A model generated the notes under the pieces. It was not told the DNA's origin. It saw only the letters and a program-made list of their open reading frames with translations, and searched no databases. From positions 1 through 64,000 of the forward strand of contig NW_026015686.1 of the NCBI RefSeq assembly GCF_020379485.1: a stretch of 64,000 bases of DNA, in the 5' to 3' direction. This DNA comes from Brassica napus. Taxonomy: Eukaryota > Streptophyta > Magnoliopsida > Brassicales > Brassicaceae. Position numbers and translations under genes: made by a program. This document shows positions 1-11,299 of the stretch, one piece after another (positions within the stretch are counted from its first letter, which is position 1; every line of letters begins with the position of its first letter).

Positions 1-214
1 TGGTTCTTCACGAGTCTGCGTGATAACTTCATGGTTTTATCCTGGGACTCATATTCGTACAGATCCGTCGCACTAATGGAGCGAATATTAGAGTTAAGGA
101 AAGAGATTCGTCTCGACTCCATGGTTTCGTTTCCATTCGGTTTTGAATCGTCTATTTTTTCCTAAATCGTATTTTTATTATCGTTTAACTCGAACCGGTT
201 TTACGGCTTCTACA
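1..214 (+). repeat. Partial 5' LTR of the copia element
   Basis: Matches 6354-6567 nearly base for base apart from about a dozen small indels and substitutions. It ends in CA at the same place where the two copies diverge. The U3 part is beyond the left edge of the window. Confidence 0.9.
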
Positions 215-827
215 ATCTTAACTCTACTTCGCTTTCTATCTAAAGCGTTTTATCGGTTTGACGAACGATCTATTATAAAAAAAGGATTTTGGAAACGTGT
301 TTGCGATTGCTTTCTAGCACTTCCGCGAAACGTTTGTAATTCTATAAACGGTTTGCGTTTTGCTCTGTAGCACTACCGCAAAATGTTTATTCATATACGA
401 TTCATTCAAACCTGTTATGGTTTCATTCAAACGATGTTTGCGATTTGCGATGTGCTTATCCGCGAAACGTTTATATGTTTCTTGAAAACGAGATTGCGAT
501 TTGCTTTATAGCTTTGCGCGAAACGTTTCTATTTATCTCATAACGCTTGCGGATTGCTTTCTAGCAATATCGCGAACGTTTATGATACACTATCAAACGA
601 ATCGTTAACCGCTTCTAAGCGAGTTTGTGAAACATTCTAAGTCTATAAAAAATGGTTTCTGCGAACGCTTTTAAGCGAGTTTGCAAAACGTTTTTCAAAG
701 ACTTATATCGATATGATTTGGTTCAAACACCAAAAATGAACATCGATTTTAGACTATTATTCTCTAAAATAATATGTTAATTGTTGAATGGAGTACTAAT
801 CCGTTTTCATGTTTTCTCTACAGGAAA
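215..827 (+). repeat. Copia untranslated leader with degenerate GCGAAACGTTT repeats
   Basis: Non-coding leader between the LTR and gag. It repeats, every ~50-80 bases, a motif resembling GCGAAACGTTT next to TTGCGATTTGC (for example near 325, 455, 520 and 575). A pyrimidine tract ending TTTCTCTACAG (811-823) lies five bases before the gag ATG and looks like a 3' splice site, so gag may be made from a spliced leader. No gene is seen here. Confidence 0.6.
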
Positions 828-3800
828 ATGACAAACGAGAACGACACCCCCACTCCCATGGACACCTCGGATGTCATTCAGACTCCACTCAACGCTGCAG
901 CAACTGGCGTGACAACCGCTGGAAACATCACAGCGTCAACCACTGCAGCAACAACAAGCACTTCCTCCCTGCGGGAATGCTGCTGATGAAACCACTCGCC
1001 GTACCCTATTCGGTGCTGGTCTTTATCAGACGGGTTCAATTCAGCAACTGCAAGTGGTCCGGTGGCAGTTCAAACTCCTCCGACTGTCCCTAGTGTGTTC
1101 ACTCAAGGACTGATGCCAAACCAATTTGATGGCAAAGGCTTCAAAACGTGGCAGAAGAAGATGTTGTTCTTCCTGGCAACGATGAAGCTAGAGAAGTTCA
1201 TCCAGGAGGACAAGCCCTTATGCCTTACGGGATTGATGATGTTCACAGTCTCGCAACTGTTGACATATGGGTGCATTCCGACTTCATCTGCAAAGGCTAC
1301 ATTTTGGGTCGCCTCATTGACCCATTGTACCGTGTCTACTGTGAGATCCCCACGGCGAAAGAGCTATGGAGATCACTAGACAAGAAGTACAGAGGTGAGG
1401 ACGCTGGCTGCCAGAAGTATGTGGTCTCAAAATTCCACGACTTCAAAATGGTGGATTCAAAACCCATCATGGATCAGGTGGAAGCGCTTCAGCTCATTTG
1501 CCATGAAATCGCTGCTGAAGGAATGTCCATCTGCGAGACATTCACAACTCTCAGCTTCATTGAAAAGCTTCCTCCAAGCTATGCGGATTTCAAGAACTAC
1601 TTGAAGCACAAGAAGAAGAAGATGGGGCTCGAGGAGCTCATCAGGCTTCAGATGGAATCCAGAAACCGAACTGCTGCAAGGTCACTACTAAGGAGCACAG
1701 TGTCAACATGGCTGAGCACAAAGGCAAAGGAAAGGCACACGCCTATTCTCCTGCCAAGCCTTCCAAAACTGCTGCAGCCTTGAAGGCTTCTGGAAAAAAC
1801 TTCAAGAACAAAGGTATTGAGATCAATGCGAATGTGGAGAAGTTCAAGGGGAAATGTCACTACTGCCACAAAGTGGGGCACAAGACTGTTGAGTGTCGCA
1901 AAAGATCAAGGATGAGAAGGCTCAGGCAAATCTCACTGAGGAGGATCTCGTTGCTGTGGTGACTGAAGCCAACATGGTTGAAAGCAACAACCCCAAGGAA
2001 TGGTGGTATGACACTGGTGCAACCACCCACATTTGCACCGATAGGGCGATGTTCAGCACCTATCAGAAAAGCAAGACTGAGGAGAAGCTCAAGATGGGAA
2101 ACACTGCAGTCTCCAAGATTGAAGGACGCGGCAATGTGATTTTGAAGATGACATCTGGACATGAGGTCACTCTGACGAATGTGAAGCATGTGCCTGACAT
2201 GAGGAAGAACCTGGTCTCGGAACCTTGCTCAGCAAGAATGGATTCGCCACAAGTTTGAGGCGGACAAGCTCGTGATTAGGAAGAATGGGATGTATTTGGG
2301 AAGGGGTATGTTAAGGGTGGACTTGTCAAGTTGAATGTAATGACAGTCACTCCAAAGTTGTAGCTCCAAAAGTTTCAATGAATAAGAATGAGCCAGTTGC
2401 TTATTTGGTTGAGTCTTTTAATATATGGCATGAAAGATTAGGCCATGTAAACTACAAATCTATACAAAGATTAATGAATTTAAATCTAATTCCTAAATGC
2501 AAAACAAGTAAACAAAAATGTGAAGTATGCGTACAGGCTAAGCTCACAAAAACGCCATCACCTCGTGTTGAAAGAACTAATAAACCTCTAGATTTAATTC
2601 ACACCGATTTATGTGATTTAAAATATACTTACAAACTAGAGGCGGTAAAAAGTACTTTGTGACCTTCATAGATGACTGCACAAAATATTGTTATGTTTAT
2701 TTATTACATAGCAAAGATGAAACCTTAGAAAAATTTAAAGAATTTAAACTCGAGGTTGAAAATCAGCTTAAAACAACTATTAAAGTAGTTAGAAGCGACA
2801 GAGGAGGCGAGTATGATGGTCCATTTAATGCATTTTGTAAAGAACATGGAATAATTCATCAAACTACAGCTCCTTACTCACCAGAATCTAATGGAGTTGC
2901 TGAACGCAAAAATCGAACTCTAAAAGAGATGATGAATGCTATGTTGCAGGAATCTGGGTTACCCCAGAACATGTGGGGGGAAGCGTTGCTTACCACTAAT
3001 TATATCCTCAACAAAATTCCACACAAAATAACTGGCAAAACTTCATATGAATTATGGAAAGGTAATTTACCTTCGTATAAATACCTCAAAGTGTGGGGGT
3101 GCCTGGCAAAAGTTGCGGTACCACCACCAAAGAAGGTCACTATTGGACCTAAAACAGTGGATTGCATCTTCATCGGATATGCACATAACAGTAATGCTTA
3201 TCGATTTCTGGTACATAAATCTGAAATATCAGACATTCATGAAAATACAGTCATGGAATCAAGAAATGCATCTTTCTTCGAAAATATTTTCCATATAAGA
3301 AAAACAAGGTTCAAAACGAACTCGAGAGAAAGAGAAAATGACAAGAAACTCAGAAACTGAGACAAACGTCGAGATTTCTATAAATGATATTTCAGAAAAT
3401 GAAGAAAAAGATGAACCTCGAAGAAGCAAAAGAGCTCGAAGGAAAAATCTTTTGGAAAAGATTTCCTAATGGCATTTTTAGTAGAAAATGCTCCAAAAAC
3501 TTTGGCAGAAGCCATGGCTTCACCAGAAGCTCCATTTTGGAACGAAGCTGTCAGGAGTGAATTGATTTGATTCATGCAAAATTATACGTATTACATAACG
3601 GATTTACCACCTGGCTGCAAAGCATTAGGGAATAAATGGATAATGACACGAAACCTGGTGGAAAATACAAGTCTAGGCTTGTAGTTCAAGGATTCCGACA
3701 AAAGGAAGGCCTTGACTATTTTGATACATATTCTCCAGTGACGAGAATAACATCAATAAGACTGATGATAGCAATCGCAGCCTTAAGAGACCTAGAAATC

Positions 3801-5026
3801 CATCAAATGGATGTAAAAACTGCTTTTCTAAATGGTGATTTAGAAGAGGAAATTTACATGAAACAACCTGAAGGTTTTGTCATTCCCGGACAAGAAGACA
3901 AAGTATGTCGACTTGTAAAATCACTTTATGGGCTTAAACAAGCTCCTAAACAATGGCACGAAAAATTTGACAATACAATGATGTCAAATGGTTTCAAAAT
4001 AAATGAATGTGACAAATGCATATACTACAAAACTACCAAAAATGCGTATGTTTTGCTATGTCTATATGTAGATGATATGCTCATTATGGAAGCAATAAAG
4101 ACATTATCAATCAAACAAAGAACATGCTCAAAGGGACATTTGAGATGAAAGACTTGGGATTAGTAGATGTAATTCTCGGGGTTAAAGTCACAAGAAATTC
4201 AAACAGAATTATCTTAACCCAATCTCATTATGCTCAAACAATATTAGAGAGATTTAAAAATTACTCTAATAGTACGGCAAAAACTCCATTAGATCCCCAA
4301 ATGCACTTGACAAAGAATTCAGGTGAAGCGGTTTCACAAAACGAGTATGCACGTGTGATCGGAAGTCTCATGTACTTGACAAATTGTACTAGACCAGATC
4401 TAGCGCATGCAGTAAACGTACTTAGTCGATATACAAGTAATCCAGGTCATACACACTGGAAAGCTATAACGAGGGTACTCAATTACTTGCGCTACACCAA
4501 AGATTTTAGGCTTCACTATGGTAAAGAACCAGCAGTTTTAGAAGGATACAGTGATGCTAACTGGATATCAGATTCTAAAAACTCAAAATCCACGAGTGGA
4601 TATGTCTTTACACTAGGAGGAGCAGCAATATCATGGAAATCTACCAAACAAACAGTGTTAGCCAGATCAACCATGGAATCTGAGTTCATAGCCTTAGACA
4701 AAGCAGCAGAAGAAGCTGAATGGCTTAGAAATTTTTTGGAAGATATTCCTATGTGGGAGAAACCTGTGCCAGCTATACGCATACATTGTGATAGTCAATC
4801 AGCTATAGCTCGGGCTGAGAATAATCTCTACAATGGTAAATCTCGTCACATCAGAAGACGACATAAAACCATTAGACAACTTATCTCAACTGGTGTAATT
4901 ACAATAGACTACATCAAATCGGCTGACAACCTAGCGGATCCATTTACTAAAGGTTTGCCACGAGATGTAGTTGCTAAATCATCAAAAGGAATGGGTTTAA
5001 AGCCTATAACGAATGAGGATGCTTGA
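828..5026 (+). pseudogene. Copia gag-pol polyprotein, frameshifted remnant
   Basis: Polyprotein of a copia retroelement, read in pieces across all three frames. Gag begins at ATG 828 (MTNENDTPTP). Its capsid-like region lies ~1095-1680 and a CX2CX4HX4C zinc knuckle (CHYCHKVGHKTVEC) at ~1855-1900. The protease has the DTGAT motif at ~2010. The integrase HH-CC region is ~2420-2540, and its core (2659-3360) keeps HTDLCD, RSDRGGEY and NGVAERKNR, the D-D-E residues. Reverse transcriptase (3636-4148) has VKTAFLNGDL and YVDDM. RNase H/connection (4124-5026) ends with [13 protein letters not shown]. At least seven frame changes are needed (near 970, 1060, 1215, 1700, 1900, 2660 and 4120) and 2258-2378 and 3360-3636 are poorly readable. 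It cannot give a complete protein. Confidence 0.92.
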
Positions 5027-5654
5027 CTGCAACCCTACCTATCATGACTGGAGATCCCAAGACGTAGGTTCAAAGGGAAAACAAAATCAAACAGAATCTA
5101 ATCAAAGCACTTGAGACAAAGAAGTCTCTTCCCAGCTCCTAAGATGATAAAAGTGCTAACGAATGTGTAAAGGATAAGCATAAGCTTTTAATGATGCCAT
5201 AGCTTCTGAGCGGAGTATTACTTAATACTTCTCATGGTCAATCACCTAATGAGTGTGAAATGGGGCCGTTTCTAGGAGAATGAATGCAAGGCTATATTCT
5301 CTAAGTTCACTCATGAAAACCAGGAATAGTTCAGGGCCACAATGAACACAATAGAGAACTAAGTTCTACGAGAAAATGAAGCTGCGTTATGCCTGTTGTC
5401 TCGGTTTACATAAAACACCGGTTGGTTCAAGACATCATGTTCACCTTCTGGTAAAGTAAACCCGACAGATATTAACTATGAGTGGTTCAAGGCTTAAAAA
5501 TGCCACCAACTCAAACACAGTGAATTTTCGCAAACACTCTCGACAAGTCTGTCTAGTCTAGTCAGGATTAGAATAAGTATATATCTTTTTAGAGTCTATC
5601 GAGTCTGCATGTAGTCTATATATGTTTAGAGTCATTTCTATTCATGTGGGGGAT
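5027..5654 (+). other. Copia 3' non-coding region with polypurine tract
   Basis: Lies between the RNase H stop and the 3' LTR. No open frame of interest. The last bases, GTGGGGGAT, form the polypurine tract that primes plus-strand synthesis. Confidence 0.7.
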
Positions 5655-6567
5655 TGTTGGATCAATTTAAACCAAATGGGTTTAATGAAAGTGTGAAAAG
5701 AAATGGGCCTATGGGCCAGTTGTTATCAAAGCAAATGATATAAGTTAATGAAGGATTGGGAAACATCCCACATCGATTACAAGAGCCAAGGATGAGTTGT
5801 ATATATATGCTATTACACTTATCTTGTTTCAAACGGCTTAGAGGAAGAGATGGCTCCCCACGCGCGCGCGCCGCCGCCGTCCGGCCGGCTCGGCTCGGCT
5901 CGGCTCGGCGTGGGCTTGGGCTTGGGCTTGGGCTTGGGCTTGGGCTTGGGTGGAGGGCCTTTGGCCCGATAAGAACTATTCTTTTTGGACCAAGTTAAGC
6001 CCAACGTTTTGCCATTTATTTCGGGAAAAAACAGCATACAATTTTATTTAAAACGACAAGTAGTTTGTCTAGAAAATAAAAACGTCATGCATGTTATCCT
6101 CTCGAAAGTTTTTAAACGAGATAAGAGAGAGTCTTGAGGAAGAAGTTTCGGAACTCAACTTCCCTCGATCTCCGCGAGATTCTCGCCCACGTGCAGCAGC
6201 TGTTGCGGGAAGTGGGTCGTCTCCGTCTCTTTAAATATCGCCTCTCATCTTCATTCATTTCTAACTTTTTCACAGCAAAATACCAGCAAAATACCAGCAA
6301 AAACTCCTACGCATAAGTCTAGAGAGTGTTTCGTAGATTATTAGTTCGTAGAGGTTCTTCACGAGTGCTGCGTGATAACCTTACATGGTTTTATCCTTGG
6401 ACTCATATTCGTACAGATCCGTCGCACTAACGGAGTGAATATTAAGAGTTAAGGAAAGAGATTCGTCTCGACTCCATGGTTTCGTTTCCATTTCGGTTTT
6501 GAATCGTCTATTTTTTCCTTAACATCGTATTTATCGTTTAACTCGAACCGGTTTTACGGCTTCTACA
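5655..6567 (+). repeat. Complete 3' LTR of the copia element (913 bp)
   Basis: Starts TGTTGG and ends TTCTACA. A TATA-like TGTATATATATG at ~5799-5810 is a plausible promoter core. A GC-rich block (5858-5952) holds alternating CG, GGCTC repeats and then about six GGGCTT hexamers; it produces a spurious Lys-Pro-repeat frame on the minus strand. A G-box-like CACGTG lies near 6188. Confidence 0.9.
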
Positions 6568-7049
6568 CTTCATACATTGTTAAAGGGCATGTGATGTCAC
6601 TTAAGGGGTTTCAAGCTTCTTGCGCTAAGAGATTACAAAGACGAAGCAGCTGTAACACCATGATCCACCTCGGACCTCTTACCTGGATAGGACGAAAATG
6701 CAGTGTTTGTACGACCAAGCACATTTCGCTTTTTCTTTAAATACTCCTTTGATGTATATTTGTTTGGCTGTGATAGGGACTAATATAGAGACAAATGAAA
6801 CTCCAGACCATAAGAGATTTCAAGAAACAAAACACATTAAGAATAAAAATTATCCAGACATCATCAAATCTTTCTCTACACAAAAGGGTTAATAACTAAA
6901 CTAAGAGAGAGTATAAAAGCCGTAGTGAGAAGTTTCCTTAAACAAACCAAACATAAAGCCGATCATACGTATTGACATTCGATGATAACCCTGACAATGC
7001 TCCTTCCGAGCAAACAAAACAGTGGGGGACAGTCTCACGCAGACGGCCT
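6568..7049. other. Intergenic, no gene recognised
   Basis: Between the copia element and the kinase pseudogene. The only open frames are short and match no family I recognise. Confidence 0.5.
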
Positions 7050-8029
7050 TCCTGAAACCCAGAGACGGGAGTTCTAAACCCGGGACATGCTTCCCTTCTG
7101 GTCCCATCCAGAGACCTCCATTATGAGGAGGCATCAGCAACGGTGACTGCTCTTGCGACGTTTCTTGGTTCTTCTACACAAACTCAAAGAACTCAGCAAC
7201 TTTACGTGTGTACCTTCAACAATACCAATCAAGAACATATCAGTAACTCAAGTTATGATGACATTAATATTAGTAAGAACTTACTGTCTCTTTGCTTCAA
7301 TATCTCTGCTGAAGTCAATATTTGGTTCACAGTCCAAAAACAAAGCAGGGACCTGTTACAAAACCAATTATTAACCAGTCTATAAGCAAACTCTTATCTT
7401 TAGACATTTAGCACACAAACAAAATGAGATAACTTTTACCTTCTGGATGCTAGAATGCATATGATTCATTTCCAAGTAAAAGACACGGTCCTTGATATCA
7501 GGATGGAGAGAGTTATCCATCTGCAAAGACGGTTTACTAACAGAGAGCACCCCATGGTTTCCACTGTCAAACGGTAGGAGCCAGCTCTCATGCTTCTCGT
7601 GCAGATCCTGCAGATACTTCAGCGACACTCCACCTTCTTCCGCTCGTTTCCTAAGCATCATCCGCTTGTGGCAAGTGTCAGGAATCGCCCTCAAGTATAT
7701 AAACCCATCAGGTACAACTCCAGGTAAAGCGGAGACTACATGATCAAACCAACAGTCGTATATGCTTATCTCCATCTCGTTCATCCACTTCGCTTCATGA
7801 ACCGCTCTCACAAACACCTAAACACACAACACATTAACTTCACAACATAATCTAAAAAAAGAAACGCATTTTGTCGAATTATTACCATTCTGTCACTGAA
7901 GACACTCCTTTCCATCAACCTAAGAGGCTTAACCCCAGAAGTAAACTCTTTCTCCTGCATCAGCCTCGTGACGAACATGTAGTTCTGGAAAGTGTAAGCA
8001 TACCTCTGAGGCTCAGAGTAGAACACATC
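7050..8029 (-). pseudogene. Deoxynucleoside kinase (dNK-like) pseudogene
   Basis: Plant deoxynucleoside kinases phosphorylate deoxynucleosides in nucleotide salvage. Four exons with consensus borders are readable on the minus strand: 8029-7886 (FYSEPQRYAYTFQNY), 7817-7440 (VRAVHEAKWMNEMEISIYD to SSIQK), 7352-7285 (VPALFLDCEPNIDFSRDIEA) and 7213 to about 7050 (VAEFFEF, then NGGLWMGP). Exon phases agree (144, 378 and 68 nt, then a split Gln codon). Two defects mark it as dead: the upstream exons with the P-loop are missing before 8029, and an in-frame TAG sits at 7174-7176 in the last exon. Past ~7050 the C terminus no longer resembles the family. The middle exons are well preserved, so the copy is fairly young. 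It may have been captured by a mobile element (see the Helitron end at 10109). Confidence 0.88.
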
Positions 8030-8489
8030 CTAATTAAGACATGGTGATCTTAAAAATCTCAAAACTTAAGTCAATGGATTACACAACGACGCCTAAATAC
8101 CTAACATTTAAAAATGCACAAATCCAGAATTCCAGTTTCTCTCAGGAGAAGCCATTAGTTAGCACAGGAAACCAAAGATACAACGGACCAGATATAATCC
8201 AAAAGTAACTTGGAGGAAGTTATAAAATGAAAAGAACTCACTATCCATATTAAAGCAATGAGCATGAACCCAAACTATAGAAGAGGTACAAAGAGAAAGT
8301 AAACAGGAAGATTTGATGTTCATGCAAGGTTGATCACTTTCCACTATACAAATGGTGATTGAGACTGCATAAATCTGTTTGAAAACAAAATGGGAAACAA
8401 AGTGGGATTGGAGAAGAGAGAAGATACAGTGAAAACTATAGCTTAAAAGAGAGATCTGACTGTATAGCTCATCATTCTTTGGGAAAAGA
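8030..8489. other. No gene recognised between two gene fragments
   Basis: I looked for the missing P-loop exons of the kinase on the minus strand and did not find them. No other coding signal is evident. Confidence 0.45.
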
Positions 8490-9123
8490 TACAGTCAAGG
8501 CTTAGTGAGAACAATATCAGAAGCGCCTCATGCAGCATCTGTAGCAGCAGCAACAGTGATACCAATATTGGCTCTCTTCAAAGCAGGAGCATCCATCACC
8601 AGTCATCCTACATATATGCTTCAGTTCTTGCAACTTCTTCACAATCTCGTACTTCTGCTCTAGCTGAAACATAAACCAAAACATTTCTGTCGAGAGAGAG
8701 CATGTTTATGAATAAAAAAACTCTTCTTAACCAACCTGGGAAGACAGCAGCAAAGGCATCAGCTTTCTCAATCAACTGTTCAACGGGAACATCAGCTAGG
8801 CTTTTGTCTTAGTGATTACCAAGTAGAGAAGCTGATGGTGATGGATCATGTTTTACCCCAAACCGAGCCTATGTGGAGTCTATTTGGCAATAGCAAGTTG
8901 ATCCTCTATAAGAAAACCAATAATACATAAGATTAAAGCCAAAGATAGAAGTTAATAGACAGTACTAAATATTCAAGCGCAGTAAAACAAAATCAGTTCG
9001 TAGGTACTTGTTCCAGAGAAGGGAAGAAGTGAATCTCTCTTACCTCTTTGTCAGCAAGTATTCCAACCATAACAGCATGATAGCATCTTCTTTTCTCAAT
9101 GCTTTTGCCATAACACCCTGAAC
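8490..9123 (-). pseudogene. Plasma-membrane H+-ATPase (AHA-type P3A) fragment, decayed
   Basis: Three pieces of the cytoplasmic catalytic part of a plant proton pump are visible on the minus strand. Piece 1 (9123 to ~9005) resembles the nucleotide-binding domain (HAVMVGILAD then REIHFFPS; intact pumps read AAMVGMLADPKE...REVHFLPF). Piece 2 (~8910-8737) has DQLAIAK and VPVEQLIEKADAFAAVFP with internal stops. Piece 3 (~8664-8490) has [31 protein letters not shown] and GASDIVLT, the P-domain hinge. An intron-like gap (~8736-8665) separates pieces 2 and 3, so the copy came from genomic DNA and not from mRNA. Stops, deletions and loss of the phosphorylated-Asp region and all membrane helices make it non-functional. 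It has the same orientation as the neighbouring kinase pseudogene. Confidence 0.8.
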
Positions 9124-9694
9124 TAGGGCTGGGCATAAAATCCGAAAACCGAAATACCGAAACACCCGATCCGTATCCGATCCGAAATGTAAAAAATACC
9201 TCAATGGATCTTATAGGGTGTTACAAAATATATCCGAACCCGAATGGGTAACCCGAAAACCCGAAAAAGTATCCGAAGAAACCGATCCGAATGTCCAAAT
9301 TAATATATAATATAAATATTTGAAACATAAATATGTACTTCAAATATTCAATTTCATATTTATTTGGATATGATATCTAACAATAAGTATTGAAAATTTA
9401 AATAAACACCTTAAATACTCCATTATATACAAAGAATGATATATTTCTTATGTTTTACTTTTAAATTTTAAATTTTACTTTGAATATACCCGAACCGATC
9501 CGATATAACCCGAATCCGAATGATATATGGTTACTTTGGATATATCCGAACCGATCCGAAACCGAAGTGTTATATCCGAATCCGATCCGTACTTGTAAAT
9601 TTATTAGAATGGGACCTAGGAGGTGTTACAAAATGGAACCGAAATCTGAAATACCCAATCCGAACCCGAACGGGTACTCGAACGCCCAGACCTA
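9124..9694. mobile_element. Non-autonomous hAT element (571 bp)
   Basis: Termini are inverted: TAGGGCTGGGC at the left, and TAGGTCTGGGC on the complementary strand at the right. A perfect 8-bp target duplication CCCTGAAC flanks it (9116-9123 and 9695-9702), the size typical of hAT. The interior is dense in CCGAA/CCGAT repeats, and GGTGTTACAAAAT followed by CCGAACCCGAA occurs twice. No transposase is encoded. It inserted at an intron/exon border of the H+-ATPase fragment. Confidence 0.92.
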
Positions 9695-9702
9695 CCCTGA
9701 AC

Positions 9703-10109
9703 TGATATTTTGTAAGAGATACGAAGAGAGGATGAATTCGGAATGAGAAGTATTCACAGCCTCAGAGATAAGAATGACGCATTGAAGACATCGTAGTGGG
9801 CGATGGACTTAATAGGATTAAACACAAAATTACATAACTCAGGCCATTTCAGTCAAGGAAAGGAAGCTCAGACGTCAACCATTGCCGTCTCAGGAAGCAA
9901 GAGACATCTGCAAATATCTGATCAAGCAATTAGGGTTAGAGGGCCATCACAGGGACCAAAATTCAGAGCCCATCACGCAATAAACAAAGAAAGCCCAAAA
10001 TTCAGAGCCCATCACACAATAAACAAAGAAAGCCCATTATATGCGTTTTAATGAAACGCTGAGTTTCGTCCGTATGGAAAGGGAATAAACTATCTTTTAT
10101 ATAGATAGA
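9703..10109 (-). mobile_element. Helitron 5' end and adjoining sequence (3' end not found)
   Basis: Read on the minus strand, position 10109 begins TCTATCTATATAAAAGATAG, the form of Brassicaceae Helitron 5' termini. No matching CTAG plus hairpin was found at lower coordinates, so the extent is unknown. If it reaches past the H+-ATPase and kinase fragments, it would be a gene-capturing Helitron. A 39-bp unit is tandemly duplicated at 9956-10034. Confidence 0.5.
9956..10034. repeat. Two-copy 39-bp tandem duplication
   Basis: The unit starting CCAAAATTCAGAGCCCATCA occurs at 9956 and again at 9995 with one base difference (CACGCAAT versus CACACAAT). Confidence 0.9.
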
Positions 10110-10862
10110 CTAGGTGTCTTCCTGCACCATGTGCAGTAAAAAAAATTTAAATATTTTTCAACAGATAAATATAAATTTTATTTTAAAATAAAATTTGGTT
10201 AATATTGTAAATTTTATTTTTGTATCAATATTTTAACATAAATTTGATTTAATTAAACATAAAAATTATATTTAAGAATATGCATGTATATATTTGAAAT
10301 TATAATCTTAGATAGATTTTTCTATCTATTTATTTTAATTAAATATATTAATTATATTTGTAAACGTTGCATAATTACCAAAAATTAAAATTAAACAATA
10401 TTTTTCAGATTTGTAGATATATAAGAAAATAATGATTTTACGATTAAATTTTTGTACTTTTCTAAAAAAAATTGTATACATTTTTGAAAATTTTAGTAAT
10501 AAAATTGTATAATTTAAAAAATATATAATTAAATTATATTTCGAAATTTATAATGCCATATTTAAATATATTTATTTTAATGATGATTTATGAGTTATTC
10601 CCATATTCTAAAAAAAATTCCAAAAATATAAAATTGACATTAAATGTAATATATGAGTTATTGTCATATTTTAAAAGTTTACCAAAAATATAAATTAAAT
10701 TAAATGCAATTGTCCATGTCATATTAAGCTATACGACATGTCATCAATTTTAGTAGCCATGTCATATTTGTTTTGTGAAATTGATTGTAGAAATGACATG
10801 TAGCAAAATCACTTCGCAAATATAATCTAGAGTCTAGATAGATAGATAGATATATAGATAGA
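10110..10862 (-). mobile_element. Non-autonomous Helitron (753 bp)
   Basis: On the minus strand it begins TCTATCTATATATCTATC after a host A and ends CTAG before a host T, which matches Helitron insertion between A and T. A perfect 6-bp hairpin, CTGCAC-ATG-GTGCAG, lies at 10122-10136, nine bases inside the CTAG end. The body is AT-rich and non-coding. Its CTAG end directly abuts the 5' end of another Helitron at 10109. Confidence 0.87.
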
Positions 10863-10967
10863 TCACTCGCAAGAAACCTAGCAATAAATCAATTGCATAC
10901 TTTTAAATGAAATCATCAAAGGTAGAAGAACACTACACAACTAAATATATTTTTGTTTCAAATTTAG

Positions 10968-11299
10968 AAACTTTGGTCCATTCGACTCTTGCAATGGTGC
11001 AGATTTTTCCTTCAGAGTCTTTTTCAACACGCAAGAGAACGCGGTCTACGTGAAACAAAGGCCACACCTTTACAAGTTCTTAGAGAGGGTGGTAGAATTG
11101 TTTCATGTCCTTGTCTTCACTGCGAGCCACATCATCTATGCATCACAACTTCTAGATATATTGGACCCAAATGGAAAGTTCATATCGCAGCGTTTTTTAT
11201 CGTGACTCATGCATTCTTTCCGAAGGAATTTACACGAAGAATTTAACTGTTCTGGGTCTTGAATTAGCCAAAGTGGCTATAATTGACAACTGCCGGCAG
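10968..11299 (+). pseudogene. SCP/NIF-type CTD phosphatase-like exon, frameshifted
   Basis: Resembles the HAD-family small CTD phosphatase domain. Readable parts are ETLVHSTL (following the lost catalytic DxDxT), VKQRPHLYKFLERV, LFHVLVFTASH, YASQLLDILDP, YRDSC, YTKNLTVLG and VAIIDN. It is a single exon with an AG before 10968 and a GT after 11299. Two frameshifts (near 11040, and an extra T in the T-run near 11192) and absence of the first catalytic Asp motif make it non-functional. Confidence 0.82.

Larger units (their letters stand above)
1..6567 (+). mobile_element. Ty1/copia LTR retrotransposon, degenerate, 5' end outside window
   Basis: The order partial LTR, gag zinc knuckle, protease, integrase, reverse transcriptase, RNase H, purine-rich tract, LTR is that of Ty1/copia (integrase before RT). 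The 3' LTR runs 5655-6567 and starts TGTTGG after a GTGGGGGAT polypurine tract; it ends in TTCTACA. The first 214 bases of the window match the last ~210 bases of that LTR. The copies differ mostly by single-base indels, so the insertion is not recent. No canonical TGGTATCAGAGC primer site follows the 5' LTR. CTTCA after 6567 would be the 3' target duplication; its partner lies outside the window. The gag-pol frame is broken many times, so the element is not autonomous. Confidence 0.93.

Noticed and set aside
143..370. 75-codon frame at the left end
   Set aside because: Crosses the LTR end and the non-coding leader of the copia element and starts at a non-ATG codon.
5819..6037. Minus-strand frame with Lys-Pro repeats
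   Set aside because: Produced by the GGGCTT hexamer repeats in the copia LTR; not a gene.
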